Shown here piece by piece: positions 7,545 to 15,645 of a DNA stretch of 64,000 nt; within the stretch, counting starts at the first letter, position 1; each line of letters begins with the position of its first letter. Both the position numbers and the translations under genes were made by a program. The stretch covers positions 121,064 to 185,063 of the forward strand of contig PMNA01000013.1 of NCBI GenBank assembly GCA_003162055.1, read 5' to 3'. This stretch comes from Actinomycetota bacterium. GTDB lineage: Bacteria > Actinomycetota > Thermoleophilia > Gaiellales > Gaiellaceae. The notes under the pieces are model-generated. The model made no database searches and was not told the origin of the DNA. It saw only the letters and a program-made list of their open reading frames with translations.

Positions 7545-7672
7545 GATTCTCCTGAGCTGGCCCGGCACAGCCGGCATCTTACGTTCAGGAGCAGAACGTC
7601 GGTTCTGCTGACCTACTGCGGGTGGACACGAAGAGGCGAAAACGCCCCGAGAAAGCGAACAGTGCCGGGTTT

Positions 7673-7705
7673 CGAAGCCCTCAAGCCGGCGGCTTGAGGG
7701 CTTCG
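7673..7705 (-). terminator. Terminator hairpin at the end of the second MFS gene
   Basis: CGAAGCCCTCAAGCC and GGCTTGAGGGCTTCG form a perfect 15-bp stem with a 3-base loop. It includes the stop codon and last codons of the transporter at 7681-9156 (reverse strand). The motif CGCCCCGAGAAAGCGA lies just beyond it (7643-7658) and recurs near 3084 and 5750. Confidence 0.75.
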
Positions 7706-9156
7706 CCGCCCCGTTGCCCGAACGTCCAGGCGCCCCGCGTCGCGGAGAGCAGCGCGGCCACGATCATCAGCCCCATCGAGGCGTAGAAGGCGGGGTGCAG
7801 GCCGGAAGTGAACGCGGCCGCCAGCTTGCCGTGCAGGCTGGCCGAGCCGACGAAAATGGCGAACGCGAGGTGGCGGGGTATCGAGCGCGAAGCGATCAGG
7901 ATCGCCATCGAGTACGAGAACACCATGCCGATGTTGGCGAAGGTGCGCAGCATCCCCGAGGAGATCCCGAACACCGCGGCTGGGGAGGCCTTCATCACGG
8001 CTGCGTTGTTGGCCGGGAAGAAGGAGCTGGCGCCGATCCCGTTAACGATGCTCGCGACGACGACCAGCCAGAGCCCGCTGCTGAGCGACAGCTGCGCGAA
8101 GATGAACAGGGCCACGACCTGGATGGCGAGGCCGCCGGTGGCCGGTAGCACGGGCCCGTATCGGTCGGCCAGCCGGCCGGCGAACGGTCCGACGACGCTC
8201 CCGACCAGGTAGCCGGGCACGAGCAGTAGCGAGGCGTGGAACGCGGACAGGCCCCGCGGCCCCTGCAGGTACATGATCACCAGGAACAGCACCGCGAAGT
8301 TGGCCAGCCCCTCGAACAGCGACGCCAGCAGCGACGGTGACATCGTGGGCACCCGGAACAGCGACAGCTGCAACATGGGCTCCGCCTGGATCGACTCGAC
8401 CCAGACGAAGGCGCCGATGAAAACGAGACCGCCGATCAGGAGAGCGAGGATCGAGCCATTCAGAGGCGTGGTGGCCAGCTTGGTGATCGCCCAGAGCACG
8501 CCGAACAGGCCCAGGCCGAGGGTGGTCATCCCGGGCAAGTCGAGATGATGTGCCTCGCGCTCGCCCCGGTCCTTCAACACACGCAAGGCCAGGGCCGTCG
8601 CGGCCAGCCCGATCGGCACGTTGATCCAGAAGATCCAGCGCCAGGAGATATAGGTGACGATGGCGCCGCCCAGCACGATGCCGAGGACGGCGCCCACGCT
8701 CCAGCCGACGCTGGTGTAGCCGTATGCCTTGCCGCGCTTCTCGACCGGGAACAGATCGGCGATGACCGCCCCGCTGTTGGCCGAGATGAACGCCCCGCCG
8801 ACTCCCTGCAGGACGCGGAAGGCGATGATCGACGTCTCGTTCCAGGCCAGGGCGCACAGCGCGGAGCCAACGATGAAGATCAGGAAGCCCGCCTCGTACA
8901 TGCGCACCCGCCCGAACATGTCCCCGAGCCGGCCGACCTGGGTCGCCAGCAGCGTGACCACCAGCAGGTAGCCCATCACGACCCATACGACCGAGGCCAG
9001 GGCCACGTGCAGCGTTCGCTCGATCTCCGGCAGGGCGAGCACCACGATGGTGGTGTCGATGGCGGCGATCAGCACGCCGGTCATGACCACGGCCAGCGCC
9101 AGCCCGGAATTTACGGGCTCCGCTGTGCGCTTGCCGCTCACTGGAGTGTCTGTCAT
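7681..9156 (-). CDS. DHA2-type MFS multidrug transporter
   Basis: 491 residues, about 14 hydrophobic helices, with QVGRLGDMFGRVRMYEAG after helix 2 and the helix-5 motif YTSVGWSVGAVLGIVLGG. The frame stays open upstream to 9801, but the ATG at 9156 is the natural start: it overlaps the stop of the epimerase gene (ATGA) and gives a normal N-terminus (MTDTPVSGKRTAEP, then helix 1). It resembles the neighbouring transporter at 5820-7544 and the pair probably arose by duplication. Co-translation with the epimerase suggests a shared substrate or pathway that cannot be named. Confidence 0.9.
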   Translation of the reverse strand: MTDTPVSGKRTAEPVNSGLALAVVMTGVLIAAIDTTIVVLALPEIERTLHVALASVVWVVMGYLLVVTLLATQVGRLGDMFGRVRMYEAGFLIFIVGSALCALAWNETSIIAFRVLQGVGGAFISANSGAVIADLFPVEKRGKAYGYTSVGWSVGAVLGIVLGGAIVTYISWRWIFWINVPIGLAATALALRVLKDRGEREAHHLDLPGMTTLGLGLFGVLWAITKLATTPLNGSILALLIGGLVFIGAFVWVESIQAEPMLQLSLFRVPTMSPSLLASLFEGLANFAVLFLVIMYLQGPRGLSAFHASLLLVPGYLVGSVVGPFAGRLADRYGPVLPATGGLAIQVVALFIFAQLSLSSGLWLVVVASIVNGIGASSFFPANNAAVMKASPAAVFGISSGMLRTFANIGMVFSYSMAILIASRSIPRHLAFAIFVGSASLHGKLAAAFTSGLHPAFYASMGLMIVAALLSATRGAWTFGQRGGEALKPPA

Positions 9157-10163
9157 CTCGAAGGCGCCGTAGGCCAACCGGCTTCGTACGCCTCCACAAT
9201 CCGGTCGAGCTTGGCGCTCCACTCCTCGTCGATCACCCTCCGCGCCGGATCGCCTTCGAACCACTTCATCGAGCGTGCGACTCCCTCGGCGAAGGGGACG
9301 ACGGCTTCCCAGCCGGGCACGAAACGCTTGATCTTGGAGTTGTCGAAGACCAGCGAGTGCGACTTGTCGCCTAGTAGTCCCGGGCCCAATTCCGCCTCGA
9401 TCGCGGCGATAAAATCGGACGGGATGTGCACAATCTCGGCCTCTAGCCCGGCCGCCGCGGCGATCGTCTCGCTGATCTGATTCCAGCTCAGCACCTCGTC
9501 GGAGGTGATGTGGAAGCTCTCGCCGGCGGCCGCGGGGTTGCCGAGCAGGCCCACCAGCGCGCGGGCGAAGTCGGAGTTGTGCGTCATCGTCCAGAGCGAC
9601 TCGCCGTCGCCGGGCACGATGATCTTCTTGCCGCGCCTGATCCGCTCGATGATCGTGTAGTCCTGTCCCTCGATTGCGGTCGGCAGCCAGGTCCCGCCGT
9701 AGGTGTAGGACGGTCGCACGATCGTGGCCGGGAAGCCGCTCTGCTCGTGCTCGCGCCGGAGCCTGTCCTCGCAGGCGATCTTGTCGCGGGCGTACTGCCA
9801 ATGCGCGTTCCCGAGCGGCGCCTGCTCGACGGTGGGGAAGAAGGGCGAGGGCCGCTCGTAGACCGTCGCCGAGCTGATGAAGACGTAGTGCGAGATCCTG
9901 CCGCCGAACAGCGCGATGTCGGTCTCGACGTGCTCGGGCACGAAGGCGACCCAGTCCACGACGACGTCGAACTCCTCGCCCTTGAGCGCCTCGGCCGCGG
10001 CGGCGCGGTCGCGGATGTCGGCCTTGACCTGCCGCACTCCCTGCGGCAGCGCCACCTCTCTCTGCCCGCGGTTGACGAGCGTGAGATCGATTCCCTGCTC
10101 GGCGAGGAGCCGCGTAGCCGCGATCGAGATGTTGCCCGTGCCGCCTATGAAGAGGACGCGCAT
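9153..10163 (-). CDS. NAD(P)-dependent epimerase/dehydratase (extended SDR)
   Basis: 336 residues. The Rossmann nucleotide motif GGTGNIS lies at the N-terminus, a VFISSATVY strand with the catalytic Ser/Thr follows, and YARDK supplies the Tyr-Lys pair. The sequence is closest in style to the atypical epimerase branch that includes plant CSP41-like and nucleotide-sugar epimerase-like proteins (ERPSPFFPTVEQAPLG, GDGESLWTMTHNSDFA). It overlaps the downstream transporter by four bases. The substrate is unknown. The preceding DMT permease is on the same strand after a 45-base gap. Confidence 0.85.
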   Translation of the reverse strand: MRVLFIGGTGNISIAATRLLAEQGIDLTLVNRGQREVALPQGVRQVKADIRDRAAAAEALKGEEFDVVVDWVAFVPEHVETDIALFGGRISHYVFISSATVYERPSPFFPTVEQAPLGNAHWQYARDKIACEDRLRREHEQSGFPATIVRPSYTYGGTWLPTAIEGQDYTIIERIRRGKKIIVPGDGESLWTMTHNSDFARALVGLLGNPAAAGESFHITSDEVLSWNQISETIAAAAGLEAEIVHIPSDFIAAIEAELGPGLLGDKSHSLVFDNSKIKRFVPGWEAVVPFAEGVARSMKWFEGDPARRVIDEEWSAKLDRIVEAYEAGWPTAPSR

Positions 10164-10208
10164 GTCTCTCTACTTTGCCAGATCGGAGCTCATTGCGACC
10201 GTGTCTGG

Positions 10209-11057
10209 CTACGCTTGCAGGACGCTCAGAACCGCGACCCCGATCGCGGTCACGACCACGCCCGCGATCCGAAACCGCCCCAGCTTCTCACCGAAGAGGA
10301 AGTAGGCCACTATCGCCGCGAGCACCGCGAACTGCGACCCGAGCACCGCGGTGATGGCGATCCCGTGCCGGGCGCCGAAGGCATAGGTGAAGAAGCCGCC
10401 CACCTCGCACAGCCCGGACGTGACGACGAGGGGCGCCGCGCGCTTGGTCAGACGCAGCCGCCCGCTCAGCGTAAGCGGAATCGCCACCGCCAAGACGCCG
10501 ATGACTCGCGGCGGAAGCACAACCCAGACCAGCGGCAAGGCCGAGCTCACGCGCCCGGTCGAGTACAGGCCGAGCCCGAAGGAGAGCGCCGCGACGCCCG
10601 CGAGTAAGACCGCGCGGACATCGTGATGGCCCGGCGCCTCCTCACCGGCGGAGCCGGCCGCGACGGCGACGATGCCGATTACGATTACCGCCAGCGCCAG
10701 GCCTCGGGGCAGGCCCAGAGCCTCGCCCGCGACGACGGCGATCACCGCGGCGATCGCCCCCTCGGTCGAGATGACCGGCGAGGCGAGGCCGACCTTGCCG
10801 AGGCGAAGCGCCTCATACGCAAACAGCAGCCCGCCGACGTTGCACAGGCCCGAGAGCACGAGCCAGGCCAGCACCGAGCCGTGGAGGTTCGCCGGTAGGC
10901 CGCCTACCGCCGCCATCGGCGCCGTGACGACGAGGCCGCTGATCATCACCCAGGCCAGCACCGAGACCGCGCCGATCATCTTGCTCGAGCGCGACGAGCA
11001 GAGCGTTGTCACCGTCCAGAATCCGGCCGTGACTAGTCCAGCAAGGATTGCAAGCAT
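10209..11057 (-). CDS. EamA/DMT-superfamily transporter
   Basis: 282 residues made of about ten hydrophobic helices in two EamA repeats (second repeat from about residue 150). The C-terminal EAG-like end FGEKLGRFRIAGVVVTAIGV is typical of drug/metabolite exporters. The ATG at 11057 lies six bases after a TAGGCT box (11064-11069 on the reverse strand), which suggests a leaderless start; the GTG one codon earlier would be too close to the box. It leads a run of three same-strand genes: transporter, epimerase and MFS exporter. Confidence 0.88.
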   Translation of the reverse strand: MLAILAGLVTAGFWTVTTLCSSRSSKMIGAVSVLAWVMISGLVVTAPMAAVGGLPANLHGSVLAWLVLSGLCNVGGLLFAYEALRLGKVGLASPVISTEGAIAAVIAVVAGEALGLPRGLALAVIVIGIVAVAAGSAGEEAPGHHDVRAVLLAGVAALSFGLGLYSTGRVSSALPLVWVVLPPRVIGVLAVAIPLTLSGRLRLTKRAAPLVVTSGLCEVGGFFTYAFGARHGIAITAVLGSQFAVLAAIVAYFLFGEKLGRFRIAGVVVTAIGVAVLSVLQA

Positions 11058-11147
11058 CACCTGAGCCTATCCGGCGGGCTCGCGGGTTTGGGGCTCGAAC
11101 CTACTCGCGCGCGAGAGAGTCTGACTATTCGGCGGGCAGTTGGCGTA

Positions 11148-11528
11148 TCAGCCGGCGGGAGCGGCGCTCGTCGGCAAAGCGGCATCGGCTTCCTCGACGT
11201 CCTTCTGGAAGCGCCTGTGCACCCAGTAGTGCGTCCCGCCCATCTCTATCCCCGCCCAGAGGCCGGAGACTGGTCCGAACCTCGTCTCGCGCGGGAGTGT
11301 CGCCGCGAGCTCTTCCACATTCGACGGTCTCCAGAAACTGGTGCGGAAGACGACGATGCGGCGGTCGGTTACGGCGAACGCCCAGTACCTGATTCGGAAG
11401 AACACAAGGTAGGTGAGAAACAGCCAGTAGGGGCTCGGTCCGGTTTGAGCGGTAAAGACCTGCTGCAGTGTCTCGCCCGGCTCGAGTCGAGGCTCGATCT
11501 GTTGGCGCAACTTGTTGCGGATGTTCAC
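11148..11528 (-). CDS. Small PH-like domain protein
   Basis: 126 residues starting at GTG with AAGGAGAG six bases upstream. The sequence LEPGETLQQVFTAQTG, a hydrophobic segment (PYWLFLTYLVFFRIRYWAF) and VTDRRIVVFRTSFWRP resemble the bacterial PH-like domain proteins, in which LxPGE begins the fold and VTDRRI marks its second strand. A function cannot be given. It lies alone between the DMT permease and the hexuronate operon. Confidence 0.7.
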   Translation of the reverse strand: MNIRNKLRQQIEPRLEPGETLQQVFTAQTGPSPYWLFLTYLVFFRIRYWAFAVTDRRIVVFRTSFWRPSNVEELAATLPRETRFGPVSGLWAGIEMGGTHYWVHRRFQKDVEEADAALPTSAAPAG

Positions 11529-11632
11529 GGGCTTCTCTCCTTGCGGGGGATTTGGGGGACGCCGTTCGCGGCGACTCTACTACAGTGCGCGATTCGTTTA
11601 CACGCTCATTCTCGGGCCGGCGAAACCGCTGC

Positions 11633-13090
11633 TCAGGACGAAGGCCTGCTCGAAATCTCGCCCCGCTCGTTGGGCAGTCGGTACGCCTTTCTTGCCAGCC
11701 CACAGGCGAGCTCGCTGGCGATCCGAGCCGCGTTCTCCTCGTCGAGGCTGCCGAGTAGAACCTTCCGTGCCAGCCAGGCGCAGGTGACCCGGCGCCAGAC
11801 GTCGTGGCGCGCGGGGATGGCTACGAGGTTACGCGCGTCGTCGACGAAGCCGGCCAGGTTATAAAAGCCGGCCGTCTCGCTGACCGAATCGAGGTAGCGG
11901 TCGATGCCGTTTCGGCTGTCGTGGAACCACCAGGGCGGCCCCAGCAGTACCGCGGGGTAGTGGCCGGCGAGCGGAGCGAGCTCGCGGCTGTACGTACTCT
12001 CATCAAGAGTGGAGAGGATGAGTCGCAGGCGCGGGTTGTCGCCGTGGGCGGCGAGGAGCGGCTGCAGTCCGCGCGTCCAATCGAGCGCAACCGGGATGTC
12101 GGCGCCGATATCCGAGCCAAAGTGCTCCTTTAGCCCGCGGTTGTGGTCGCGCATGCTGCCGGCGCGGATCTGCATGACCAGACCGTCTTCACAGCTCATG
12201 CGAGCCATTTCCCAGAGCATGTGCGCCTCAAAGCGCCGGGCTTCATCCTGCGTCGCCTCGCCTCGCAGCGCCCGCTGGAAGATAGCCTCCGCCTCTGTCT
12301 CCGAGAGCCTTTCCGTCCGAACGGTCTCGACGGAGTGGTCGCTGGCGGTCGCGCCGAGCGTCTTGAAGTAGCCGCGCCGCTCCTCGAGCGCAGCGACGAA
12401 CGCCCGGTAGTCGCCGATCTCTCGCTCGCACACGAGCTCGAGCCGCTTCAGCGACTCGGACCAGCTCACCGAGCCGAGTGCCGTCACCGCGTCGGGGCGA
12501 AAGGTCGGTCGCACTCGCTCGCCCCAACCGTCTTCGCGCAGGCGCCGGTGTGACTCGAGCTCCGACTCGGCGGCATCGGTCGTTGCCAGAACTTCGATCG
12601 CGAAGCGGTCGAGCAGAGCTCTCGGAGCGAAGTCCGCCGACTGCAGCCGCTCGGCGAGGAGATCGTAGACTGCCCGGGCGTTCGCGCTCGTGAGGCGCTT
12701 CTCTATCCCGAACACATTCGCCAGCGTCGCGGCCATCCAGAGCAAGCTCGGCGTTCCGGCGAAGAGCTCGAGGTTGTCGGTGAAACGCTGCCAGATCTTG
12801 CGATCGTCGCTTTCGACCGGCCCCCCGTCGAGCGGCGCGACGCCGAGCTCTTCGAGCCGTATCCCCTGCGAGTAGAGCATGCGCAGCACGTAGTGGTCGC
12901 CGCTGACAAAGAGGCGCCCGGGTGGGCCCAGGCGCGCCTCAGGGTCGGCCAGGAGCTCGACCGGTACGTGGCCGTGCGGGCTGACGATCGGAAGGTTCGT
13001 GACCGACTCGTAGAGACTGCGGGCAAGCCTGCGCTCGGGCTTGCTCGCGCCCAACAGGCGATCGGAGAAAGAAGTTGGGCTAGACGCCAC
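11633..13090 (-). CDS. uxaC: Glucuronate (uronate) isomerase
   Basis: 485 residues, GTG start, amidohydrolase-fold uronate isomerase. SPHGHVP supplies the metal-binding His pair, and GRLFVSGDHYVLRMLYSQG, MQIRAGSMRDHN and SRNGIDRYLDSVSE are family landmarks. It converts D-glucuronate to D-fructuronate (and D-galacturonate to D-tagaturonate), the first step of the intracellular hexuronate route. Its start overlaps the stop of the SDR gene by 11 bases, so it is the last gene of a four-gene operon with cupin, mannonate dehydratase and SDR. It may not be limited to glucuronate. Confidence 0.95.
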   Translation of the reverse strand: MASSPTSFSDRLLGASKPERRLARSLYESVTNLPIVSPHGHVPVELLADPEARLGPPGRLFVSGDHYVLRMLYSQGIRLEELGVAPLDGGPVESDDRKIWQRFTDNLELFAGTPSLLWMAATLANVFGIEKRLTSANARAVYDLLAERLQSADFAPRALLDRFAIEVLATTDAAESELESHRRLREDGWGERVRPTFRPDAVTALGSVSWSESLKRLELVCEREIGDYRAFVAALEERRGYFKTLGATASDHSVETVRTERLSETEAEAIFQRALRGEATQDEARRFEAHMLWEMARMSCEDGLVMQIRAGSMRDHNRGLKEHFGSDIGADIPVALDWTRGLQPLLAAHGDNPRLRLILSTLDESTYSRELAPLAGHYPAVLLGPPWWFHDSRNGIDRYLDSVSETAGFYNLAGFVDDARNLVAIPARHDVWRRVTCAWLARKVLLGSLDEENAARIASELACGLARKAYRLPNERGEISSRPSS

Positions 13091-13928
13091 TAAACGCGTC
13101 CATTCCTCCGTCTACCGTGGCGACGGTGCCGTTCACGAAGGAGGCGCCTGGGCCGGCCAGCCAGAGCACGGTCGAGACCAGCTCGTCGGGCGCTCCGAAA
13201 CGTCCTGCCGGAGTTGCTTGCATGATCTTTCTGCCGCGCTCGGTCAGGCCGCCCTCGGCATCGAGGAGAAGAGATCTGTTCTGTTCGGCGAGGAAGAAGC
13301 CGGGCGCGATCGCGTTTACCCGGATGCGCTCGCCATAGTGCCGCGTCAACTCAACCGCCAGCCAGCGGGTGAAGTTCTCGACTCCCGCCTTGGCGGCGGC
13401 GTAGGCGACGACGCGGCTCGCCGGTCGCCGCGCCGTCAGCGAGGAGATGTTCACGATCGAGCAACCCTGCGCCTCGCCCTCACTCATCGCCCGCGCGAAG
13501 ACCTGGCTAGGCAGCACCGTCCCGAGCAGGTTGAGGCGGAGCGCGCGCTCGAAGTCCTCGGCGCTGAGGTCGAAGAACGATCTCGTCTCGCTGACGGTCG
13601 CCTGCGGAATGTTGCCGCCCGCAGCGTTGACGAGCACGTCCACCCGGCCCCAGCGCTCGATCACCCTCTCGCACGCGCTCTCCAGCTGCGCGCGCTCGGT
13701 CACGTCGGCCTCGATTCCCAGTGCCTCGCCGCCCTCGCTGGCGATCGTCTCCACCAGGGCACCGATCGGACCGCGCCTACGCGCGAGCACGGCCACCCGA
13801 GCTCCTGCTTGCGCCAGCCCGCGGGCGATCGCGCCTCCGAGCGCGCCGCTGCCGCCGGTGACGACGGCGACGCGTCCACCCAGGCCGAACAGCCGCTCGA
13901 GGTAGCTCTCTCGCTTGGCCGCGGTCAT
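13080..13928 (-). CDS. SDR oxidoreductase, likely fructuronate reductase
   Basis: 282 residues with the classical SDR layout: TGGSGALGGAIARG (nucleotide loop), NAAGGN, the Ser of NISSLTARR, YAAAKAG catalytic Tyr/Lys, and the C-terminal GTVATVDGGMDAF. In Bacillus-type hexuronate pathways D-fructuronate is reduced to D-mannonate by an SDR rather than the long-chain UxuB of enterobacteria. Its place between mannonate dehydratase and glucuronate isomerase supports that role. The gene is eight bases from the dehydratase stop and overlaps uxaC. Gluconate 5-dehydrogenase-like activity is the main alternative. Confidence 0.8.
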   Translation of the reverse strand: MTAAKRESYLERLFGLGGRVAVVTGGSGALGGAIARGLAQAGARVAVLARRRGPIGALVETIASEGGEALGIEADVTERAQLESACERVIERWGRVDVLVNAAGGNIPQATVSETRSFFDLSAEDFERALRLNLLGTVLPSQVFARAMSEGEAQGCSIVNISSLTARRPASRVVAYAAAKAGVENFTRWLAVELTRHYGERIRVNAIAPGFFLAEQNRSLLLDAEGGLTERGRKIMQATPAGRFGAPDELVSTVLWLAGPGASFVNGTVATVDGGMDAFSGV

Positions 13929-13935
13929 CGCTCTC

Positions 13936-15144
13936 TCACCAGCTCGTGACCGAGCCGTCGCGAAGTCGGGCGACGGGGAGGTAGGCGCGCTTATACGGGA
14001 AGCGCTCGAGCAGGCTCTCGTCCAGCTCGATGCCGAGCCCCGGCTCCTCGCCCGGGTGCAGGTAGCCGTTCTCGAAGTAGTAGGTGTGCGGGAAGACCGC
14101 GTCGGTTTCGTCCGAGTGGCGCATGTACTCCTGGATGCCGAAGTTCGGCACCGAGATGCCGAAGTGCAGGTCGGCGGCCAGGCAAACGGGGGAGAGGTCG
14201 GTGGCGCCGTGGCAGCCCGTGCGCACGTTGTAGAGCTCGGCCAGGGCTGCGATCTTGCGCAGGTGCGTGATCCCGCCCGAGTGGGCGGCGTCCATGCGGA
14301 TGTAGTCGATCAGCTGCTCTGTGATCAGCTGCTGGCAGTCCCAGATCGAATTGAAGACCTCGCCGACCGCGATCGGGGTGGTGGTGTGCTGACGGATGAT
14401 CCGGAAGGATTCCTGGTTCTCGGCCGGCGTCGGATCCTCGAGCCAGAACAGCGAGCAGTCCTCGATCCTCTTGCCCAGCTCGCCCGCCTCGATCGGCGTC
14501 AGGCGATGGTGAACATCGTGCAGCAGGTGGAAGTCGAAGCCGAGCTCCTTGCGCACGGCGTGAAGCAGCTTGGGCACGAACTCCAGGTAGGGGCGCGTCT
14601 CCCAGACCGTCTCCAACGGCAGCTCGCCCTCTGCCGGCTCGTAGTGGTACTTCTCCTTGCTGATCCCGTACATCTTCTCCAGGCCGGGCACCAGCGCCTG
14701 GGCGCGCACTGCCAGGTAACCCTGCTCGAGGAAGCGCTCGACCGCGTGTAGCGCGGAGGGGATGTCCTCGCCGTTCGCGTGCCCGTAGACGAGCACTCCG
14801 TCGCGCGCCTTGCCGCCGAGGAGCTGGTACACGGGCATCCCGGCCGCTTTGCCTTTGATGTCCCAGAGCGCTAGGTCTACAGCGCCGATCGCGTTCATGG
14901 TCACCGGTCCGCGCCGCCAGTAGGCACCCCTGTAGAGGTACTGCCAGATGTCCTCGATCTGGCCTGCGTCGCGGCCGATCAGGAGCGGGCAGACATGATC
15001 GTTGAGGTAGCTGGCGACGGCCAGCTCGCGCCCGTTCAGGGTGGCATCGCCAAGGCCGGTCAGGCCCGACTCGGTTGTGATCTTCAGGCTGACGAAGTTC
15101 CTGCCCGGAGAGCAGATGAACACCTTCGCCTCGACGATCTTCAT
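13936..15144 (-). CDS. D-mannonate dehydratase, enolase superfamily (ManD/RspA-like)
   Basis: 402 residues, the usual ManD length. Landmarks are [55 protein letters not shown] and [10 protein letters not shown], which carry the metal ligands and catalytic residues of the mannonate dehydratase branch of the enolase superfamily. It dehydrates D-mannonate to 2-keto-3-deoxygluconate. This enzyme replaces the unrelated UxuA. The stop of the preceding cupin gene overlaps its start (ATGA). Some RspA-like members act poorly on mannonate, but operon context favours the assigned role here. Confidence 0.9.
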   Translation of the reverse strand: MKIVEAKVFICSPGRNFVSLKITTESGLTGLGDATLNGRELAVASYLNDHVCPLLIGRDAGQIEDIWQYLYRGAYWRRGPVTMNAIGAVDLALWDIKGKAAGMPVYQLLGGKARDGVLVYGHANGEDIPSALHAVERFLEQGYLAVRAQALVPGLEKMYGISKEKYHYEPAEGELPLETVWETRPYLEFVPKLLHAVRKELGFDFHLLHDVHHRLTPIEAGELGKRIEDCSLFWLEDPTPAENQESFRIIRQHTTTPIAVGEVFNSIWDCQQLITEQLIDYIRMDAAHSGGITHLRKIAALAELYNVRTGCHGATDLSPVCLAADLHFGISVPNFGIQEYMRHSDETDAVFPHTYYFENGYLHPGEEPGLGIELDESLLERFPYKRAYLPVARLRDGSVTSW

Positions 15145-15587
15145 TGCCTACCTCCAGTCTCGACGTGATTGGACGGCGAGCACGGCCACGCTCGCTCTAG
15201 CTTACGGCCTTCGCCGGTCGCGGTTTTTCGAGTCTCCGCGAGCGCCGCCGGGACGAAATCGAGCGCGACGCACGGCTCGTCTCCCAGCACCCAGGCGTCG
15301 TGACCCGGCGCTGCGAGGAAGGCCTCGCCGGGGCCGACTTCGACCTCCAGCCCGTCCCTCGAGCAAACCGCCATCCGGCCCGAGATCACGTAGCCGATGT
15401 GCTCGGCGGAGTCCACCTCCGAGAGCGGGCGGGCATGCTCCGACCAGCGCCAGCCCGGTAGATAGACGCCGCGTCCGAGCGCGCAACTGCTCAGGACTAC
15501 CGCGACTCTCTCGCTCCCGTCGAGAAAGGCCCAGGAGGCGTCGGGCGAGGCAAGATTCTTCACCTCAACGCTTACCGACGAGCTCAT
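15141..15587 (-). CDS. Cupin-domain protein at the head of the hexuronate operon
   Basis: 148 residues with a single cupin fold: [12 protein letters not shown], then [23 protein letters not shown], which matches the two cupin motifs with a His retained in each. It overlaps the mannonate dehydratase by four bases and is first in the operon. Small cupins in sugar-acid operons often bind uronates or act as isomerases such as KdgF-like enzymes. Ligand sensing and catalysis cannot be told apart here. Confidence 0.8.
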   Translation of the reverse strand: MSSSVSVEVKNLASPDASWAFLDGSERVAVVLSSCALGRGVYLPGWRWSEHARPLSEVDSAEHIGYVISGRMAVCSRDGLEVEVGPGEAFLAAPGHDAWVLGDEPCVALDFVPAALAETRKTATGEGRKLERAWPCSPSNHVETGGRQ

Positions 15588-15645
15588 CAGGCCGCAGACG
15601 TTACTTGCTCCGGGCGAAGAGCGCCGCCCGGCCTGTTCGCCTTGC

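Noticed and set aside
9157-9801. In-frame upstream extension of the second MFS transporter to a 706-residue protein
   Set aside because: The extra residues are Arg/Ala-rich, lack hydrophobic pattern and overlap the well-supported epimerase gene in another frame. The ATG at 9156 with a four-base overlap is the natural start.
11080-11147. GGTTCGAGCC-like stretch on the reverse strand, as a possible tRNA T-arm
   Set aside because: The flanking bases do not pair to form a T-stem and no acceptor or anticodon arm could be built.
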